Shown here: in pieces, positions 1-7,197 of the stretch | How the letters are laid out: each line of letters opens with the position of its first letter | Position numbering within the stretch: position 1 is the stretch's first letter | DNA from: DATGEO01 sp035310015 | GTDB lineage: Bacteria > Chloroflexota > Dormibacteria > Dormibacterales > Dormibacteraceae | Length of the DNA stretch: 62,191 nt | Assembly: GCA_035310015.1 (NCBI GenBank) | Contig: DATGEO010000145.1 | Location: 1 to 62,191, forward strand | Direction of reading: 5' to 3' | The notes under the pieces: generated by a model | Database searches by the model: none | The model's input: the letters and a program-made list of their open reading frames with translations, nothing else | Told to the model about the DNA's origin: nothing | Translations under genes and position numbers: made by a program

Positions 1-17
1 CGGCGCTACCGTACGTA

Positions 18-962
18 ATGACCGTGATCACGGCGGCGCCACCCGACCTGCTGCGGATAGCCGACCTGTCCCCGGAGGGCCTGGTCCAGCTGCTCGACCT
101 GGCGGCGAGCATGAAGGCCGAACCGCGAGGCTGGGTCTCGAGCCACGCCGGCGAGACCCTGGCGCTGATCTTCGAGAAGCCGTCGACGCGAACGAGGGTC
201 TCGTTCGCCGCGGCGGCGCACCGGCTCGGCATGCTGCCGGTGTCCCTCGGACCGGCGGAGCTGCAGCTGAGCCGGGGCGAGACGGTCGCGGACACGGCTC
301 GCGTGCTCGCCGAGTACGCGAGCGCGATCGCCGTCCGCACCTTCGCGCACCAGCTCCTGGTCGAGATGGCGGCCGCCTCCAGGGTGCCCGTCATCAATGC
401 CCTTTCGGATGCGCATCATCCGTGCCAGGCCCTGGCCGACGCGCTGACGATTCGCGAGCGCGTCGGCCGCCTCGAGGGCGTGAGGCTGGCGTACGTCGGG
501 GACGGCGACAGCAATGTCGTCCACTCGTTGATGGAGGTGGCGGGGCTCGCCGGCCTCGAGCTCGCGATCGCCTGCCCGCCCGCGCGGCGCCCGCAGGAGT
601 CGATGCTCCAAGCTGCCCGCGACCTGTGCGCTCGGGGAGGGGGGAGCATCGAGGTCGCGGTAGACCCCGTCGCCGCCGCAACCGGGGCGCATGCGGTCTA
701 CACGGACGTCTGGGTGTCGATGGGCAGCGAGTCGGAGCAGGCGGAGAGGATGCGGAGCCTGCGGCCGTACCAGGTGACTTCCGAGCTCATGGGCCACGCC
801 CGAAGCGATGCCTTCTTCCTGCACTGCCTGCCGGCGCACCGAGGCCTCGAGGTGACTGAAGACGTGATCGACGGCCCGGCATCGGCGGTCTGGCAGCAGG
901 CGGGGAACCGCGAGCCCACCGAGCAGGCGCTGCTGCACACGTTGATCGCCGCCGCCGGCTGA
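18..962 (+). CDS. argF: Ornithine carbamoyltransferase
   Basis: Transfers the carbamoyl group of carbamoyl phosphate to ornithine, giving citrulline, in cytosolic arginine synthesis. The product has 314 residues, the usual family length. The carbamoyl-phosphate motif STRTR is at residues 56-60, HPCQ at 134-137, the SMG ornithine loop near 235 and the catalytic HCLP at 269-272, so all active-site blocks are present. No Shine-Dalgarno sequence precedes the ATG. A TACCGT box at 7-12 ends five bases before it, which fits a leaderless transcript. No other arginine gene is visible, but the window opens just upstream. A catabolic role cannot be excluded by sequence alone. Confidence 0.95.
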   Translation: MTVITAAPPDLLRIADLSPEGLVQLLDLAASMKAEPRGWVSSHAGETLALIFEKPSTRTRVSFAAAAHRLGMLPVSLGPAELQLSRGETVADTARVLAEYASAIAVRTFAHQLLVEMAAASRVPVINALSDAHHPCQALADALTIRERVGRLEGVRLAYVGDGDSNVVHSLMEVAGLAGLELAIACPPARRPQESMLQAARDLCARGGGSIEVAVDPVAAATGAHAVYTDVWVSMGSESEQAERMRSLRPYQVTSELMGHARSDAFFLHCLPAHRGLEVTEDVIDGPASAVWQQAGNREPTEQALLHTLIAAAG

Positions 963-1027
963 GGCTGCGATCAATCCGCCGCTGTGCGGCAGGGACTACG
1001 ACAAGCCCGCACGTAGGCGCTAGTCAG

Positions 1028-2272
1028 ATCAAGACCACAATCGCGATCGTTGGAGCCGGGATGAGCGGCGGGGTTGCGGCGAGAACGCTCCGCCAGGAGG
1101 GCTTCGACGGCCGGATCGTTCTCATCGGGGACGAACCCGGTGTTCCATTCGGCCGGCCGCCTCTTTCGAAGACGTATCTGCGGGGTGAGGAGAAGCTCGA
1201 CAAGTGGCTGGTCGAGCCGGGCGCCTGGTACGCGGACAATGACGTCGAGAGGCTCAGCGCGGCCGTCCTCCGGGTCGACGTTCCCGGCAAGCGGCTCGAG
1301 ATCGATGGCGGTCGGTCAATCGGGTTCGACAGCTTGCTGATCGCCACGGGGGGCCGGAACCGCCCGCTGAGAGTTCCTGGATTCGATCTCGGCGGCATCT
1401 TTCAACTCCGCACGGTTGCAGACTGCGACGCCATCAAGCGCACCGCGTCACGCGGCGCCAGCGCTGTGGTCGTAGGGATGGGATTCATTGGCTCTGAGGT
1501 AGCCGCGTCGCTGAGGACCATGGGCTTGAAGGTGTGCGCCGTGCTTAGAGGCGCGGCGCCGCTGGACGCGGTACTCGGCCCGGAGGTTGCGGACGTGATG
1601 GCCGCCATCCATCGCGACCAAGGAGTTGAGCTTGTGGCGGAGGATGAGGTCGTTCGCTTTGAGGGCGCCGATCGGGTCGAGCGAGCGGTCACCCGCAAAG
1701 GCCGTCGCATCGACTGTGATCTCGCGGTCGTGGCGGTCGGCATCGAACCCGCGACCGACTTCCTGAACGGTTCCCCTGTCGCTCTCGACAACGGCGTGCT
1801 CGCCGGCCCGACGTGTCAGACGAACGTGCCGGGAGTTTACGCATCGGGCGACGTGGCCAACCATTTGCATCCAGTCTTCGGGCGGATACGAGTTGAGCAC
1901 TACAACAACGCTGAGAAGCAAGGTGCCACCGCAGCGAGAGCGATGCTCGGATCAACGGCGGAGTACGACTACATCCATACGTTCTGGTCCGACCAGTACG
2001 AGCACAAACTCGAATATGCCGGCCACGTCCGGCGATGGGACGAGTTGGTCGTGCGCGGCTCGCTCCGGGACCGAAGCTTCATCAGCTTCTATCTGGCCGG
2101 CGGGATGGTCAGGGCGGCGGTAGGGCTGAATCGCGGTGGGGATCCGGAGCAGGATGCGCAGGGAGAAATGGCCAAGGCGGCTCGCATGATTCGCATGGGT
2201 TTACGGCCGGCTCGGCGGGCCCTCGAGGACGAGGAACGAGATCTGGCGAGCATGCTGTCGGCCGACGGCTGA
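1028..2272 (+). CDS. FAD/NAD(P)-dependent reductase, ferredoxin/rubredoxin reductase type, with apparent ATC start
   Basis: A two-Rossmann-domain flavoprotein of the class that passes electrons from NAD(P)H to a ferredoxin or rubredoxin. The FAD-binding GxGxxG is at residues 9-14, the family signature RPPLSK at 43-48, the NAD-binding GxGxxG at 150-155 and the second FAD motif SGDVA at 273-277; a reductase C-terminal domain follows. The first ATG (1061) lies inside the FAD fingerprint, after the GAG of GAGMSGG, so it cannot be the true start. No in-frame ATG, GTG or TTG exists upstream. Reading from the ATC at 1028 gives the usual family N-terminus (I/M)KTTIAIVGAG and 414 residues. The redox partner is not encoded nearby. 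Confidence 0.8.
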   Translation: MKTTIAIVGAGMSGGVAARTLRQEGFDGRIVLIGDEPGVPFGRPPLSKTYLRGEEKLDKWLVEPGAWYADNDVERLSAAVLRVDVPGKRLEIDGGRSIGFDSLLIATGGRNRPLRVPGFDLGGIFQLRTVADCDAIKRTASRGASAVVVGMGFIGSEVAASLRTMGLKVCAVLRGAAPLDAVLGPEVADVMAAIHRDQGVELVAEDEVVRFEGADRVERAVTRKGRRIDCDLAVVAVGIEPATDFLNGSPVALDNGVLAGPTCQTNVPGVYASGDVANHLHPVFGRIRVEHYNNAEKQGATAARAMLGSTAEYDYIHTFWSDQYEHKLEYAGHVRRWDELVVRGSLRDRSFISFYLAGGMVRAAVGLNRGGDPEQDAQGEMAKAARMIRMGLRPARRALEDEERDLASMLSADG

Positions 2273-2320
2273 GTCTCCAGCCTACTGTTCGCCGCCCGGG
2301 CAGTCGGTCCTTACAAGCTT

Positions 2321-2344
2321 GGGAGGGAGTCACGCCTCCCTCCC
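2321..2344. terminator. Hairpin between convergent genes
   Basis: A perfect 9-bp stem (GGGAGGGAG at 2321-2329 with CTCCCTCCC at 2336-2344) and a six-base loop lie between the convergent flavoprotein and small secreted protein genes. No T-run follows on either strand, so it is at best a weak bidirectional terminator. Confidence 0.4.
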
Positions 2345-2360
2345 GATGTGGGTGTTCCGA

Positions 2361-2633
2361 TTACTGCAGTCCGGGAGCGCAGGCCATGCCGAGGTCGGAG
2401 TTGGCTGGACCGGTCGACGCGCCCAAGCCGCCATCCTCGATGGCGTCCGCCGGAATCCAGCTTCCCGTGTCGTGGCTGAACGCCCCGAACGCGCCGTGGC
2501 CGGCGTCACAGACGCCACTTACGGCCGGCGGCGGGTTGTAGCCCGAATCGTTGCCCGAGTTGGCGAACGCGACGGAGCCAAAGCCGATTGTGCCCATGAC
2601 CGCCGCCAGGATGCCGACGAAGAACTTGCGCAC
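2361..2633 (-). CDS. Small secreted protein of unknown function
   Basis: A 90-residue product with a clear Sec signal peptide: positive MRKF start, a hydrophobic core of about 15 residues and an AFA-N type cleavage site. The mature part is about 65 residues, rich in Gly, Asn and Ser, with two cysteines that could form a disulfide. An AAGGAGG sequence directly abuts an ATG at 2639, which is too close. The GTG two codons later at 2633 has ideal spacing and is chosen here. No family was recognised. Confidence 0.6.
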   Translation of the reverse strand: MRKFFVGILAAVMGTIGFGSVAFANSGNDSGYNPPPAVSGVCDAGHGAFGAFSHDTGSWIPADAIEDGGLGASTGPANSDLGMACAPGLQ

Positions 2634-2964
2634 GCTCATCCTCCTTGGAACGGTACAGCCACCGTAAGGCTGCGGTTACCGGATCCTCACACCCCAAAAC
2701 ACTCGCGTGATCCGAGCCCGCTCGGTCGCACCGTCAGAAATTATGCGCTTCGCTTCCAGCGAAGGCCGGGCCGGTGCCGGCGGGCGCCATCAAAGCGCCG
2801 CGACCCGAACGGATTAAGGTCGGAACGCGGCCTTCGCGCGCGTCTTCTATTTATGCGTCTTCGCCATCGGCAAGGCCTGAGCTCTCTGAACCGTCCATAT
2901 GCCTGCCGCCCCAGGGCCGAACGGCCCTGCGTCGGGCTCGCCCGGATCTCGCAGAGTATTGGGA
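2634..2964. other. 331-bp region without a convincing gene
   Basis: Holds the promoter side of the small secreted protein on the minus strand and a perfect 7-bp hairpin (CTTCGCT at 2748-2754 with AGCGAAG at 2758-2764). Short open frames here have no start signal or recognisable motif. It borders the hemG/radical-SAM remnant and may be decayed sequence. Confidence 0.4.
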
Positions 2965-3276
2965 ATGCGAAGTCGCCTTGATGCCGCCGTGGTGGGCGCC
3001 GGCATCTCAGGACTCTCGGCCGCCCACCGGCTCCACGCGCTCGGATTCCGCGATGTGCTCGTGCTGGAAGCCTCCGGACGCGTGGGCGGGAAGGTGTCAG
3101 CCGTCGAGGTGGCGGGCCGGGGCTCTGAGCTCCTGCGGCAGATCCGGGCCGGCGAATTCACCGGGCGCTGTGGCGTCTGCACGTACAAGGACCTGTGCGG
3201 CGATTCCAGGTCGCGCGCGCTCGCCGCGAGCGGCGATCCGCTCGGTGAGGATCCCGGCTGCGCGTTCCTCCCGTGA
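2965..3276 (+). pseudogene. In-frame remnant: protoporphyrinogen oxidase-like N-terminus joined to a radical SAM/SPASM C-terminus
   Basis: The first 50 or so residues are the N-terminus of a HemG-type FAD oxidase: VVGAGISGLSAAHRL followed by a strand ending LVLEASGRVGGK, the dinucleotide fold. At about residue 55 it changes without a stop into the last part of a radical SAM/SPASM maturase. That part carries CGVCTYKDLC (CxxC-x5-C), then the family ending GDPLxEDPxC. Known members of these two families are about 450 and 350-400 residues long, while this frame encodes 103. Neither catalytic domain survives. The simplest reading is one deletion through two adjacent genes that happened to keep frame. 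Start chosen at the ATG giving the usual short N-terminus. Confidence 0.7.
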
Positions 3277-3408
3277 TTGGCCCGCTGGACCACGGAGCCG
3301 TCTGACCAATCGGATCGGGGCGAAGATGAGGTAAACACCCGATGCCGGGTCCTGCGATCGAGGCGTACTTTCTTGCGATCATCACGCTGATGCCGCCAAC
3401 GGTGCCCG

Positions 3409-4167
3409 GTGCGAGCTGATCACGTTCAACCCGACGCCGGCAAGGGGTGTCTTGGCTGGGCGGCCCGCATCCCCGCCGGCGCCGGAATGCTGGTGCTGGT
3501 CGCCAGCGTGATCGACATCGTCCAGCGCGGACCGGTCCCGCGCTGGCAGGCCGGCATCCTGCTGGTGATCTCGGTCCCGGTGATCGTGGTGTTCGTGTTT
3601 CTAGGTGCGCTGGTGGAGGCCGACTTCGACCGCGCGCGAGCCATCGGCCGGGTGCCGCGTGTGTTCGTCCGGGACGCGCTGCTGCTGGGTGGCGTGGCCC
3701 TCTATGCCTGGGCGTCCCAACTGGGTTCAGGCGCGGTGAGTGGCGGAGGCGCGCCCACGGGTGGCTCGATGGAGGCGCGAACCAACCGCGCCTCGAACCT
3801 GGTCGATGTCGACGTCTTCGCCGCCGCCCTCGGCGTGAAGACGGTGCGAGCCGCCGCCGAAGGGTTCGACACCTCGTACATGTCGCACGCTGTGGCTTAT
3901 GGCGCCGATACCCCGGGCCGGCGGCGGCCGCGTGTTTCGATAACCGTCTACCAGGGCCATCTCGCCGATGCGAGATGGGCTCGCCTCGCCCGCACGCTCC
4001 CTGCCGCCGGCGGCGGCCGCCTCGGAGAGCCGGCCTGCGGCTCCGGCGACCGGTTCGCATTCAAGCGCGGAGGCTCCGTGGTCGAGCTCCGGATGCACGA
4101 GTTCCGCGGCGACGCCGCTCAGAAGCTCTCTGAGCTGGCCGCGGCAATCGACGATCGGCTGTCCTGA
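3409..4167 (+). CDS. Membrane protein of unknown function
   Basis: A 252-residue product. The N-terminal third has about three hydrophobic segments (near residues 24-38, 48-70 and 88-106). The rest is soluble and rich in Ala and Gly, with no motif recognised. The GTG at 3409 gives the longest frame; an ATG at 3487 would cut into the first membrane segment. The gene converges on the collagen-like gene with nine bases between them. Codon use and GC are like its neighbours, so it is probably real. Confidence 0.5.
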   Translation: MRADHVQPDAGKGCLGWAARIPAGAGMLVLVASVIDIVQRGPVPRWQAGILLVISVPVIVVFVFLGALVEADFDRARAIGRVPRVFVRDALLLGGVALYAWASQLGSGAVSGGGAPTGGSMEARTNRASNLVDVDVFAAALGVKTVRAAAEGFDTSYMSHAVAYGADTPGRRRPRVSITVYQGHLADARWARLARTLPAAGGGRLGEPACGSGDRFAFKRGGSVVELRMHEFRGDAAQKLSELAAAIDDRLS

Positions 4168-4176
4168 GCGTCCGAC

Positions 4177-5205
4177 TCACGTCGCCTTGAGGATCGGCGT
4201 CGTAACGCCGGCCAAGGTGATCCGGTCGTTGCCCGCGAACAGGCCGAGCAGGAAGCTGTAGATCGTCGGCACGGCGGGATCGCAGCCGTTCAGAGACGGC
4301 GCGCTGAATGGCGCGGACAGGGTCACAGTCCCGGTCGACGCGGAGTACGGGACGCCGGGCGACGAAGTCGTCAGCGTGATCGAGATCGGGCTGGTCGCCG
4401 AGCCGAAGCTGCACGTGCCGGAGTAGATCTGCGCCGTCACTCCCGCGATGTCGGCCGTCGCGGTGATGGAGACGGTGGCGTACACGCCGCCGGTCAGGCT
4501 CGCCGCACCGGTTCCCGGGTCGAGAGAGCCGGTGATCGCGGTTGATGCGAAGGACACCGTGCCAGTCGTGTGCACGTTGGAGAAACCGCTCATGTCCGTA
4601 GTCATATCGAACGGGACACCAGACAGGTGTATGCCGTTGGCCGGAATCGTCACGGCGCCCTCGATGTCGATCTGACCAGAGAGGCTCCAGCCATTTGTGG
4701 GCAGCGGCATCGTGGTCAGAGACGTGGACAGCGTCCCGCCGTTGACCGCAAACGTGAATGCTCCCGGGTTGGCTACCAGATGGGTCACGCATGTCAGCGC
4801 CAGCGGCGCTTCGATGCCCGTGCCGTAGTCGACGCGAACAGTCGCGGGCTTGCCGCCGACCCCGTCGCATGCGACGCCGTTGAGCTGATCGATGGAGTTG
4901 AGTGCCGGCCCCGCCGGCCCGGGGGGGCCCGGCTGGCCTGCGGGGCCCTGTGGCCCGATGGGCCCCTGAGGACCGGTCTGGTTCCAGCTGAGGGCGGCCT
5001 CGTCAGGCTTGCAGGCCTGATGCGCGGACGTGTCGATGACGCGCAGGATGCCTGTTCTCGTGTTGTAGCAGCCGTTGACGACACCGCTGTCCGGGATGTC
5101 GGCGCGTGCCACCACGTAGCCGATCCCGCTCGACGCGATTACGACCGCAACCCCCACCGGTGCGAGCCATCGCCGGGATGAAACGCGCGCCGACCGTGTC
5201 TTCAT
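4177..5205 (-). CDS. Secreted collagen-like protein
   Basis: A 342-residue exported protein. A basic N-terminus and hydrophobic stretch (residues 13-33) act as signal or membrane anchor. Residues 40-75 form a cysteine-containing module (NGCYNTRTG...LSWNQ) of a type known to precede Gly-X-Y runs in other bacterial exported proteins. Residues 78-101 are eight perfect collagen triplets. The C-terminal 240 residues are Thr/Ser/Gly-rich with beta-strand character and no recognised fold. GGAGG lies five bases before the chosen ATG; longer starts would overlap the upstream lipoprotein gene. It sits 46 bases downstream of that lipoprotein on the same strand and is probably co-transcribed. Confidence 0.7.
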   Translation of the reverse strand: MKTRSARVSSRRWLAPVGVAVVIASSGIGYVVARADIPDSGVVNGCYNTRTGILRVIDTSAHQACKPDEAALSWNQTGPQGPIGPQGPAGQPGPPGPAGPALNSIDQLNGVACDGVGGKPATVRVDYGTGIEAPLALTCVTHLVANPGAFTFAVNGGTLSTSLTTMPLPTNGWSLSGQIDIEGAVTIPANGIHLSGVPFDMTTDMSGFSNVHTTGTVSFASTAITGSLDPGTGAASLTGGVYATVSITATADIAGVTAQIYSGTCSFGSATSPISITLTTSSPGVPYSASTGTVTLSAPFSAPSLNGCDPAVPTIYSFLLGLFAGNDRITLAGVTTPILKAT

Positions 5206-5251
5206 CTTTTCCTCCATCTCTTCAGTCACCTGTCGCCGTAACCGACTTGGC

Positions 5252-7093
5252 TCAGACGTGGCCGGCCGCGATTTGGGCCAGCTCGATGAGCACCTGCCTC
5301 GCACTGCCGTTCCCCAGTGAGATCGTCAGCATCATCAGCGTCGTCCCTTTCCGAACAGCAAGCCGGCCGCTCAGATCCGACGGGCCATCGTGGATATAGG
5401 CCTCGTCGCCGATGCCGCTGATGGGCGTCATGTCCTGGGTCAACGGACCCCAGTTCGGCGGCGGCAGCACGCTCAGACCGACGAGCGCCCACGGAATCTT
5501 CCAGTCGATCGTGGTCGGGCTGTAGAGGCACGCATTGCCGTCCGCCGGCGTCTGGGGTGGGAAGTACTGCTGCTTGGGAGACGCACCCAGCACGTTGTCC
5601 ACGTCGGCGAGCGTGAGCAGCTGGCACGAGTTGGAAAGCTGCACCGGGCTCGGCGTGGTCGAGGGCGAGCTGCTGGGCGACGGCGGCGTCGGGCTGGCGC
5701 CGGGCTCCGTGTGGTAGCTCACGAACACGATCCCGGCCGAGGACGGATCGACGAGCTTCGTGAGCTGGCCTGTGATGCCGCTGACGATTCCGGAGATGAA
5801 CGGCTTGAGCGCCGGCCCAAGGCCTCCGGCCAGCAGCTCGTTGATCACACGCGCGACCTCGGCGGTGTCGGCTCGCCGGATGGTGACAACCGCGACGATT
5901 GCGTGGTCGTCATGCAGCTCGCCGTGAAGGTGAGCGTTCTCCGACTCATGGGACATGGTGAACTGAAGCGTGGCCGTGTTGCTCTTGTCCACGACTCGAT
6001 CCGGGCTGCCCGGTGCGGCTGTTGCATCCCCCGGAATCCCGGCCGTGATCGTCCACTCCACCTGCGAGCCCGGTGCGCCTGCATGCGGCAGGTCTACGTT
6101 GATCAATTCGGCGCAGCTGCGAACGGCTCCGCTGAAGAGGTCTCCGCCGCGGTCATCGACGGTCGCGGTCAAGCGACCGTTGACGGTGGCGTCGCCGACC
6201 GCGTAGTGCATGTGCGAGCTAGGGCTCGCGGTCACCTTCACCGACCAGTTGCGCAGCGACGAAACGATCGAAGCCATGATGCCCACGACGCCGAGGACCT
6301 TTCGAACGGCCGCGACGAACGGGATGCTCGTGATGACGTTGCCGAGGATCTTGATGCCCTGGACGAGCAGCGTGTTGACCGCGAATCCGATTGCCGCTTT
6401 GAGGATCGGTACGTTGGTGGGGCTGATGGCGTTCACGATCTTGTCGGCCAGGGTGTTGAGCGTGCTGCCGACGAAAGTCGACAGTGCGCCACAGGGATCG
6501 GCCGCCGACCGCACCGCAAAGAGGCGTACGCCTGAGCCGCCGGTGGCCGCCACGCCAGTGCCCGTGGATCGAGCCGCTCGCGACCACTGCTGGGCCGCGT
6601 CAGAAACAAAGAGCAGGAGCGTGATGGTTGGGAACAAGACGTCCTGTGGGCGGCTGAGATCCTGGCCCGTCAGCAACGCCTTCGACAGTTTCGCTCCGTA
6701 GGTGTCTCCGGCCGACGCGTACCCGGCCAGCAGGTACGACGGCGGAACATAGCCTGGGTCGACGTTGGCGAGCGCATCCAGGTCGGCGCCCTGGTATCCG
6801 GCTCGATCGGCGAGGTCGCGAGCCATGCTCTGCGCCTGCGACTCCGTCACGGCCATGGCGCCGGCCACCTTGGCAGATTGCGACACCCTGGTGCCGCTGC
6901 TGTCGTAGACGGTTATGCCACCGCGAGCGAGGACCGTCATCGCGTTGGTCGCGCTCGAGCCCGAGTAGTCCTCGCGCAAGAGCGCGGCATCACGCTGTTC
7001 GGGGGTCAGCTCCGGCCCGGCGCTTCCGCATCCCGAGAGCAGCAAGCTCTGGAGAACCACGACGACCGCGAGGGATCGAGTAACCAGACTCAT
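5252..7093 (-). CDS. Large lipoprotein with C-terminal DUF3558-like domain
   Basis: A 613-residue predicted lipoprotein: the signal sequence ends in the lipobox LSGC, with Cys22 the acylation site. The central region is Ala/Val-rich with long amphipathic stretches. Then comes a Pro/Ser/Thr linker and a last 130-residue segment starting SCQLLTLADVDNVLG, which resembles actinobacterial DUF3558 lipoproteins in layout. The ATG at 7093 is preferred because it places the lipobox at a normal distance; ATGs at 7114 and 7135 are possible. It probably forms a surface operon with the collagen-like gene downstream. Function unknown. Confidence 0.6.
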   Translation of the reverse strand: MSLVTRSLAVVVVLQSLLLSGCGSAGPELTPEQRDAALLREDYSGSSATNAMTVLARGGITVYDSSGTRVSQSAKVAGAMAVTESQAQSMARDLADRAGYQGADLDALANVDPGYVPPSYLLAGYASAGDTYGAKLSKALLTGQDLSRPQDVLFPTITLLLFVSDAAQQWSRAARSTGTGVAATGGSGVRLFAVRSAADPCGALSTFVGSTLNTLADKIVNAISPTNVPILKAAIGFAVNTLLVQGIKILGNVITSIPFVAAVRKVLGVVGIMASIVSSLRNWSVKVTASPSSHMHYAVGDATVNGRLTATVDDRGGDLFSGAVRSCAELINVDLPHAGAPGSQVEWTITAGIPGDATAAPGSPDRVVDKSNTATLQFTMSHESENAHLHGELHDDHAIVAVVTIRRADTAEVARVINELLAGGLGPALKPFISGIVSGITGQLTKLVDPSSAGIVFVSYHTEPGASPTPPSPSSSPSTTPSPVQLSNSCQLLTLADVDNVLGASPKQQYFPPQTPADGNACLYSPTTIDWKIPWALVGLSVLPPPNWGPLTQDMTPISGIGDEAYIHDGPSDLSGRLAVRKGTTLMMLTISLGNGSARQVLIELAQIAAGHV

Positions 7094-7197
7094 CGCCCCA
7101 GGTCGCGAAGTCATGAACGCATGGTCAGATCGCATACCACTGCCGATGATCCAGAGCAAGGTATGGCCCGCGAGCCGGCGGCGAATCAGGTGTTCCC

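Noticed and set aside
4916..4990. GC-rich tandem repeat inside the collagen-like gene as a separate DNA repeat
   Set aside because: It is explained by the encoded Gly-X-Y triplets.
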